Shown here: positions 56,976 to 64,000 of the stretch, piece after piece | Position numbering within the stretch: the first letter of the stretch is position 1 | Layout: the number at the start of each line of letters is the position of its first letter | Assembly: GCA_019671135.1 (NCBI GenBank) | Contig: JAHRHY010000003.1 | Span: 930,001 to 994,000 of the forward strand | DNA length: 64,000 bases | DNA from: Linnemannia hyalina | Lineage: Eukaryota; Mortierellomycota; Mortierellomycetes; Mortierellales; Mortierellaceae | Direction: 5' to 3' | Program-made: the position numbers and the translations under genes | Notes under the pieces: model-generated | What the model saw: only the letters and a program-made list of their open reading frames with translations | Databases searched by the model: none | Told to the model about the DNA's origin: nothing

Positions 56976-56981
56976 AATAAA
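56976..56981 (+). terminator. Poly(A) signal of the J-domain gene
   Basis: AATAAA lies 18 bp past the stop codon. Confidence 0.45.
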
Positions 56982-57121
56982 TGAAGTCTGTTGTGCGGAC
57001 TGTCTTTTGCTGAGCATGTTTTCTCCTCTTCATTTTTTTTTCTTCTCTTGTGTTGTTTGGTTCAGCAACGAATCAATCCCCCTTCGCCCAACTCGCATTC
57101 ATTCTCTTCACCCAACTGAAC

Positions 57122-58998
57122 ATGGCAACCATGGATCCCGTCGCCCTCCCTCTCTTTCAACAACGGACTCTCACACCTCCCTCTACCGCCACATTGCCTC
57201 CAGGCCCAGGGAGACTGAATGCATCACTCCTCTCACCCCTTTCTACATCCTCAAGCGACCGATCACCTAAATCTTTCTTACCTCGCACAGCCCTCCGCAA
57301 CTCGCCCGATCACAGCACTAACTTCCAGCAGCTCCTTTTCCTCCGAGAATGCTTCCACAAGAACGAGTTTTGGGATGAAGTCGCTATCCTCGACAGAATG
57401 CACTACAAGAACAAGAATCAACACAGACAAGCAGGATACTTTCAGCGCCTCAGCGAAGTATGACGCCTAAACATACTTCGAGTCTTGTAGTTTGTGCTTA
57501 CAGCTCTCCGCTATCGATTTCTCACCCATTGTTTTGTTGCACGTTCATAGTGTCGGCGCATTGTGGCTCGTATCAGGGAACTCAATGTAACCGGACTGAT
57601 TGACGAATTTGTACAAAAGTTTTACTCTGGCAGAAGGTAACTGCGACTCACCAGCTGTGATATATATGCAATGTCCCTTTTGTGGTTAGGCATCTGACAG
57701 CATGTAACTAATACACATGTCATGTCATTGTAGTTTGAAGTCGCTAACGTCAAAGAGTCAATGGGACTCTATACCATATCGGTCAGCAGTAGCCTTCACG
57801 ATGACTCGAATCATTGGAGGAGTACTCTTGTTACGGAAACTCCAGTCTGTGCTTTACGAAACATACGGGTAACGTTGAAACCAAGGCTAAGAAGATATGA
57901 TCTTTTCCGTACCTTTCATAGGAGTGACTAATCTGTAGTATGTTGCCGCGTGATAGGGCGTTCTATCAACTCATGTCCAAGACACAGTTCATGGCGTTTG
58001 CGTTGATTGCGATCGGACTCTGCAGTAGACTGTCGCTCCTCTCGAAAGCATGGGCAAAGGAGTACGTGGACTGTTACAGACTTCTGGAGACATGGATGAA
58101 AACATTCCCCAAGGAGGAGACGCTTGTAGGGGAGGTAGACTATGAGAGGCAACTTCCGGAATCAATTGACAGCGTACTTGTGGCCAGCTCACCCGACATC
58201 CCAGATACCCAACCGCCATCGACACCACTGTACCAGTCAATCGATCAATCGCCAGCACCACCTACGCTGGCAGCTGCAGCATCGGATCTGGGCGAAGTCA
58301 TTCAACGGAGGGAATTACTGCCCTCGGCGCTGGCGGCAGATTCGACATTAACTTCGAGCCCCTCACCCAGATCATCCTCAACACGGAAACACAAACTGTC
58401 GAGCCGATCTCCGAGTCTGGAACCTGAGCGTATTCAGGATCGACAGGTCACGCTCGAAGCTTCGGATCCACATAGCAATCTCCTGGACGAGCTCGACACT
58501 ATTTTCGGGTCAAAGTCGTCAACGGCAGCCAGTAGCCCTAGCAACACAAAGAAGCAGGAAAAGGAGGTGCTACCTGACCTGGACGACATCTTCAAAAGCA
58601 AGAAAAAACAAAAGTCAAAGGACAGGAAACCAGCAGGGTCAGGAACAGGGGTCTCCAACAGTTCGTCGCTAATGTCGTCTGCTCCATCAACACCAGGATC
58701 AGGGTTCAGAACAATGGGCAAGGCCAGTACGGGATCCAAGAGCAATTTTGACTCGATCTTTGATTTTGAGCGGGGGTCTTCGTCTTTGTCAGCCAGCATA
58801 GGAGGATCTGTATCGATGCCCGCGTCGCCGTTGTCTGACACCAAAAGCAACAATCTGAGCAAGGTGCGCAAGGACAAGAAGGGCAAGAAGGAGATTGACG
58901 ATATATTTGGATCGATCAAGAAGCCCAAGAAGAAGGCGACTGTGTCTGAGATAGACAGCATCTTTGGCCCCCCCAAGAAGAAGAAGAAGACTCCCTAG
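57122..58998 (+). CDS. NEPRO/Rmp1-like nucleolar protein with repeated C-terminal motifs
   Basis: Four exons (57122-57457, 57551-57636, 57734-57868, 57939-58998) encode 538 residues with consistent phases. The N-terminal half (LLFLRECFHKNEFWDEVAIL, YFQRLSECRRIVARIREL, MTRIIGGVLLLRKLQSVLYE, FYQLMSKTQFMAFALIAIG) resembles the Nucleolus-and-neural-progenitor (NEPRO) N-terminal domain. Relatives of that domain associate with RNase MRP/P. This is by pattern only, so treat it as probable. The C-terminal third is disordered, Ser- and Lys-rich, with five short repeats of an acidic-hydrophobic-D-x-I-F motif (ELDTIFG, DLDDIFK, NFDSIFD, EIDDIFG, EIDSIFG), each followed by a Lys-rich or Ser-rich spacer. 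A nuclear or nucleolar location is likely from the Lys clusters (KKPKKK, PPKKKKK). An AATAAA lies at 59030. Confidence 0.7.
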
Positions 58999-59552
58999 TG
59001 TGTTCGACACCATGCTTTTTTTTCTTTCGAATAAAATAGTTGGGCGGTGCAGACTTCACACGTGATACACCCTTCCTCGCCATTCACCAGTCGCAAGCAA
59101 ACCCTGTCTTGCCCTGTCTTGCCCTGTGTTCCCCTCACACACTCCACTCCACTCTCTCTCTCTCTCTCTCCCACTCCTCTTCCCTTCCCCTTCCCCCTTT
59201 TCCCTCGCTAACCCTTTACCTTTCTTTGCCATTGTTGTTCCATCCGTTTCTTTTCTATTCCTTGTTGACTCATTCCACACCCATTGCCCTTTCCCACCAC
59301 CGTCGCGCCACTCCTTCGGCTGTGACCTTTCTTTTTTCCTTCTCACCACCGCAGCAAACAAAAGGGCGCGTCCACCAACGCCCTCACTCTTTCTCTCACC
59401 TTCCACCCTTTTCACTTTTCTTTTTTCCGTCAATACTCTTTTGCCGCAGCATACACGCATAAAAGACACCTTTTACACTTCACCTTCCCCCCCACCCAGC
59501 AACAACGACACAAACCCCTACTCCTCCTTATACCCCAACAAACTTCAACTCA
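58999..59552. other. Intergenic/leader region before the USP7-type gene
   Basis: This stretch is very pyrimidine-rich, with a (TC)n run at about 59153-59170, typical of a fungal promoter and 5' leader. The AATAAA of the upstream gene lies at 59030-59035. Open frames here reflect base bias and are not genes. Confidence 0.5.
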
Positions 59553-62500
59553 ATGGTAAGTCGATATGTGAAAGCGACAAGCGCACCTCTTCAAGACCTG
59601 TGTTAAGAGAAACAATGGCTAACTTTGTGTACACTGTTAACACTGAACTATGATAGGAACAACCAACAGCAGGTCTATTGACAGGGCCTCAAGGAACCCA
59701 AACCACACTTATAGAAGCACCTCAACAACCACCACCAGTCGTCGTCGTCGACGGCCAGGAAACCGTCGCCTCACTGGCACCAGCAGTGGAGACACCGACA
59801 GAGGCAGTCGTAGCTACGCCACCGCCTCAGGAAGTCAACCCGACCGAGGCAGCCGTAGCTACGATACCGCCTCTGGAGGCCAACCCAACCGTGCAAACAG
59901 ACCTTACAGTCGAAGTGCCTACCCAACAATCACAGCCTGGGCCCCCTGAAGAACTAACAAACGAAGCACAACAGGTGAACGAACTAGTCGCTCCTACCAA
60001 CGGCAATACACAGGAAAACGTACCTGGCGAACAGCAAGAGCAGTCACAAGTGGACGGAGCAGATGCAGTGAATGTTGCCCCAGCTTTGCCCGTTGAGCAG
60101 GAAGTAGCCGCGGATCAGGAGCAGGCAGTTCAACCCGTGGAGAACGTCGTTCAGGAAGCAGCAGTTGATGGCGCACCAGCGGAAGAGGCTGTGGTCGTGG
60201 ATGCAGCTGTGGTCATTGCTGCTGGGGACGAAGCACCTGCAGCTGATGCTCCGGCCGTCGACGCCCTTGCAGTTGAAGCACATGCTGCCAATGAACCCGC
60301 CGCAAACCCAGACGCTGTAGAGGTGCCAGCAGCAGACGTTGCAGAGGTACCGGTAGGAGATGCTGTGGAGGTGCCAGCAGGTGAGGCTGTAGAGGTGCCA
60401 GCAGGAGACGCTGTAGAGGCGCCAGCAGCAGACGCTCCCGCAGATGGAGAGGCAGCTGAGGCAGCTGACGATGCAGAGTCAGACGATGATGACGACGATG
60501 ATGCCGCAGAAGCAACGCCCGAGGTCTTTCACCGCTGTGACGATGGTATGCCACCTTTTATAATGTTTGGGGTTATGAAACATCCACCTTCTTGTATCTG
60601 GGGTGCTAATGGTATTCAATTTGCTTCTTCAATGCATCGTAGCTGAGTGGATGACTCGGAAGCACATTCCTCTGAAAGGAGAGCTGGAAGAACGGACGTG
60701 TGTATACCACGAATGGCGTATTGACGACTGGGCTGGCCTGGAAAGACGAACTACTAGCCCCGAATTCGTCATTGGAGGGTACAGATGGTAGGTGCACTTG
60801 GTTAGGTTTTCCTTTGCAGTCGTTCATCTGTTTTTTGTTTTGGAAATGTAACCTCAGGTCGCTAAATAAATTGCTCCGCAATCTTGTGTCCCTGTAGGCG
60901 ACTTCTTGTTTTCCCTCGAGGCAATAATACGACCGATCAAGTTGCTGTCTACCTCGACTCCGCTGAGCCTCAGGGAGACGACAGCTGGCATGTGTGTGCT
61001 CAGTTCGCGCTTATAATTTCTAGCCCCGATGACCCCACTGTTCATTTCACCAACTGTAAGTTCGGCTAAGCCTCTGTCACTTGTTTGACTCGCTGGTGTC
61101 GTCCATCGATTCGTTCGGAGAGCACCCGTAAGCTAATGTATTGTTATAAATTCTTTACCAGCTTCACATCACCGGTTCAACAACGACGAGTCCGACTGGG
61201 GCTTTACCAAGTTCTTCGCTATCGCGGATCTGGAACGCGCTCGGGATTCCCGCGGTATTTCCATTCTCAACAATAACCGACTCGTCATCTCGACATATGT
61301 CCGTGTCTACAAGGATCCTACGGGTCTGCTGTGGCAAGAGTCAAATGGATACGACTCCAAGGCATCGACGGGCTTTGTTGGATTAGAGAATCAAGGCGCT
61401 ACCTGTTACATGAATTCGATGCTGCAGTCGCTTTACTTTACCAACTACTTCCGCAAGGCGGTGTACGACATTGCCACGGACGAGGAAGAGCCCTCACAAT
61501 CTGTGGCGCTTGCTCTGCAGCACGTCTTCTACCAACTGTCGATCAGCTCGAAGGCAGTGTCGACAAAGGACTTGACACAGTCGTTCGGATGGGATGAGGT
61601 CGAGAGCTTCCGACAGCACGATGTCCAAGAGTTCAATCGTGTCCTTCAGGAAAGCTTGGAGCAGAAGATGAGGGTAAGAAACGCTTTGTAATATAGTTCG
61701 AGTTGGTGGCGTGTTTTGCGAAGACACCTTGTATGTTAAATATTCGCTTCTATGGGTTTCGTTTCTAGGGGACCAAAGCTGAAGGGGCGATTCAGTATCT
61801 CTTTGGTGGAAAAACCAAGAGTTTCGTCAAGTGTCTAAACGTCGAATACGAGTCATCTCTCACTGAGACCTTCTGCGGTAAATGTCAAATAGAGCTTAAC
61901 AACTTCGAGGAAGGAAGTCCATAGGAAAACTTCTAACATTCGATATTTGACCATCATTTAGATATCCAATTGAACGTCAAGGGTTGTGCAACTCTTAGAG
62001 ACTCTTTCGTCGACTACGTGAAAGTGGAGACACTGGATGGCGACAACCAATACTATGCCGAGGGTCATGGTCTCCAGGATGCGAAAAAAGGCGTAACATT
62101 TGAGTCCCTTCCTCCAGTGCTCCATTTACATTTGAAGCGCTTCGAGTACTCTCCTGAGCGACAGGCAATGGTCAAGATTAACGACAGACACGAGTACCCC
62201 GAGAAGATTGATCTGGCAGAGTTTGTCGCCGATGGGGAGCAAAAGGAGAAATTGGGTGAGGATGGGTACAAATACTCTATCTATGGGTAAGGTTTTGATT
62301 TAAATTAATATGAAGCTTCATTTAAGGAATGCCATTGCCTTGCAGCAAGTCGTCTTAACTAACCTCCTACGTGCCTCTTGATCATACAGAGTTCTTGTTC
62401 ATTCGGGCGTCATGAACAGGGGACACTATTTTGCGCTCTTGAAGCCCCAGGCAGATGGCAACTGGTATCGCTTCAACGACGACACTGTTACCCAAGGAAC

Positions 62501-64000
62501 TCTCGCCGATGTTCTGGAAGACAATTACGGCAGCGGTGATCCTGAGGAGGACACTGAGGCTATGGCTCTTCCTTTACGACAGGCAAAGAGGCAAAAGCGT
62601 GTGACAAACGCGTACATGTTGATCTACATCCGAGACTCTGCCGTTGAGGAGGTTCTGAAACCCGTGACAGCAGAAGAGGTCCCCGAGAAGATTCTCAAGC
62701 AACTGGAAGAGGAACGCAAAACTCAGGAGGCCGAGAAGAAAGCCAAGGAGGAGGCTTTGCTTTGCTTTGATGCGCGTGTTGTCTCGGACAACGACTTTAG
62801 GGCGCACAATGGATTTGATCTGTACAACACCACTTCAGAAACAACAGGCAAGGCGCTCAGAGTCAAGAAGAAGGACACCTATGCATCTTTTAAGCGCACT
62901 CTTGCTGAAGACCACGGGATTCCCGAGGACCAGTTGCGGGTCTGGACGCTAGTGAAGCGACAGAACGACACCTTCAGGACAGACGTCCCCATCCCCGACA
63001 CCGAGGCCATGACCCGTAAGTGAATGTGTTTTTGAAGTCAGGCAAGGTGGCACATCACGTTTCCGCTCCACTGGTAACATGTTTAATATAGACTAACAAG
63101 TGAATTCTACCTTCGTGAAATAGCAATGGAGGCAGTGCGGGAAAAGTACGGGACCCGAACTGCGACGGACTTGAAGTGCTACCTGGAGATCCCTGAGAGA
63201 CCGATCAAGGCCAACAATGGACGAACGTCGTGGTTCCAGAACGAGACCTACAACGGCAACATCATGATCTTTGTCAAGTTTTATGACCCTTTCACGACGA
63301 CGACCATGCGGTAAGTTCCTTGTCTGCCGTGTCCCTGTCTAACTAATCGATACTGTTTAGCAGCAACTGACCTTCTTCCATTTTGCAACTGTTAGGGGTC
63401 TTGGCAAGCTGTACGTCCACAAGCAGACGGTGGTGGGCGATATAGTCGGTCGTTTAAACGAGATGAAGGGATTCCCCGCACACACATCCCTGAAACTGTT
63501 TGAGGTAAGAATTGCACGCATCGCCTTTGCCCCGCATATGTTGTGTATATGTCGCCTTTCATAATGTCCAGGCATTAACATATGCTTGTTGCTGTCACTC
63601 CACTTACGTTTAGGAAATTAAACCTTCCATGATTGAGCCAATGAAGGTCAAGCTGACGTTCCACCAGTGCGAGATCCAAGGCGGCGACATCATCGTCTTC
63701 CAGAAGGAGCTGACCCAGAAGGAGTAAGTGCAATTGGTTGTAGGCATTATATCTCGTTGTTTGATGGACTCGCCCCTGACGAAATCATGTCGTTCTAACT
63801 ATCATTCAATTTGAACTTCCATCACCTCCTTCGTTCATTCCTTAGGACCGAAGAACTTGAGCAGCGAAAACTCCGGGGGACCGTGCCGCAGTACTTTGAT
63901 TACATTCACAACCGTCTCATGGTCGAATTTACGCCCAAGACGGAGAATGATGCACATCTGCCCACATTCCTGGTTGAGCTCTCTAAGAAGAATACCTACG
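59553..64000 (+). CDS. USP7/Ubp15-type ubiquitin C-terminal hydrolase (3' end outside window)
   Basis: Twelve exons are visible: 59553-59555, 59657-60545, 60643-60787, 60898-61055, 61162-61673, 61769-61877, 61962-62286, 62390-63015, 63124-63310, 63396-63504, 63614-63723 and 63846 onward. The first exon is only the ATG, directly followed by GTAAGT. Residues ~2-290 are an Ala/Val/Pro/Glu-rich disordered extension with VEVPAGDA-type repeats and an Asp run. A MATH domain follows (TSPEFVIGGYRW, DSWHVCAQFALIIS, WGFTKFF). The catalytic domain has Cys480 in GLENQGATCYMNSMLQSLYF, the QHDVQEFNRVL box, PPVLHLHLKRF, and the His in VLVHSGVMNRGHYFALL. USP7-like ubiquitin-fold domains begin after a charged linker (KRTLAEDHGIPEDQLRVWTL). 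Homologues deubiquitinate nuclear and peroxisomal-related substrates. Confidence 0.95.
60310..60430 (+). repeat. Tandem VEVPAG(D/E)A-coding repeat
   Basis: About four diverged 27-36-bp units (GCTGTGGAGGTGCCAGCAGG-like) encode repeated A-VEVPA-GDA peptides in the disordered N-terminus of the USP7-type protein. Confidence 0.7.

Noticed and set aside
59040..59653. Open frames of 137-175 codons before the USP7-type gene
   Set aside because: They are caused by the pyrimidine-rich promoter/leader; the translated strings are Ser/Pro/Phe/Leu repeats.

Overview
The window is eukaryotic, most likely from an early-diverging filamentous fungus. A Mortierella-like (Mortierellomycotina) origin is my best guess; it rests on gene content and style, not on a search. 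Almost every gene is broken by short spliceosomal introns (roughly 50-250 bp, GTAAGT-like donors, mostly TAG acceptors). Several 3' ends carry AATAAA signals, and there are no bacterial operons. About twenty protein genes can be assembled exon by exon with phases that agree.

Left part (1-22 kb): the 5' end of a membrane-protein gene; a decayed short-chain dehydrogenase; an eIF4E class II (4EHP-type) cap-binding protein; a DUF4097-like repetitive protein; a LisH-CTLH protein of the GID ubiquitin-ligase type; a large leucine-rich-repeat protein with a disordered tail; three small secreted or cell-surface cysteine-rich proteins, one with a chitin-binding domain and probable GPI anchor; and ribosomal protein uL5 (RPL11). 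The stretch 12.8-17.1 kb has no convincing gene.

Middle part (22-44 kb): a run of membrane-traffic and polarity genes. These are a PRA1/Yip3 protein, a TBC1D20/Gyp8-type Rab GAP, clathrin heavy chain (divergent from the GAP) and a Boi-like SH3-SAM-PH protein that also carries a C-terminal calponin-homology domain. RAD52 and a D-2-hydroxyacid dehydrogenase follow as a convergent pair.

Right part (44-64 kb): an accessory island at 44.8-49.4 kb holds a many-exon gene of unknown function with a PD-(D/E)XK-like motif, a decayed copy of its first exon, and a 5'-truncated Mutator-like transposase with a SWIM zinc finger. Beyond it lie a complete USP48-type deubiquitinase (21 exons, one GC-AG intron), a membrane J-domain protein, a NEPRO-like protein with a repeated short acidic-IF motif, and the first 12 exons of a USP7/Ubp15-type deubiquitinase that runs off the window.

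The most unusual items are the PD-(D/E)XK-like multi-exon gene, the SH3-SAM-PH-CH architecture and the five-copy [DE]-x-D-x-I-F motif array. I saw no CRISPR array, rRNA or tRNA gene.
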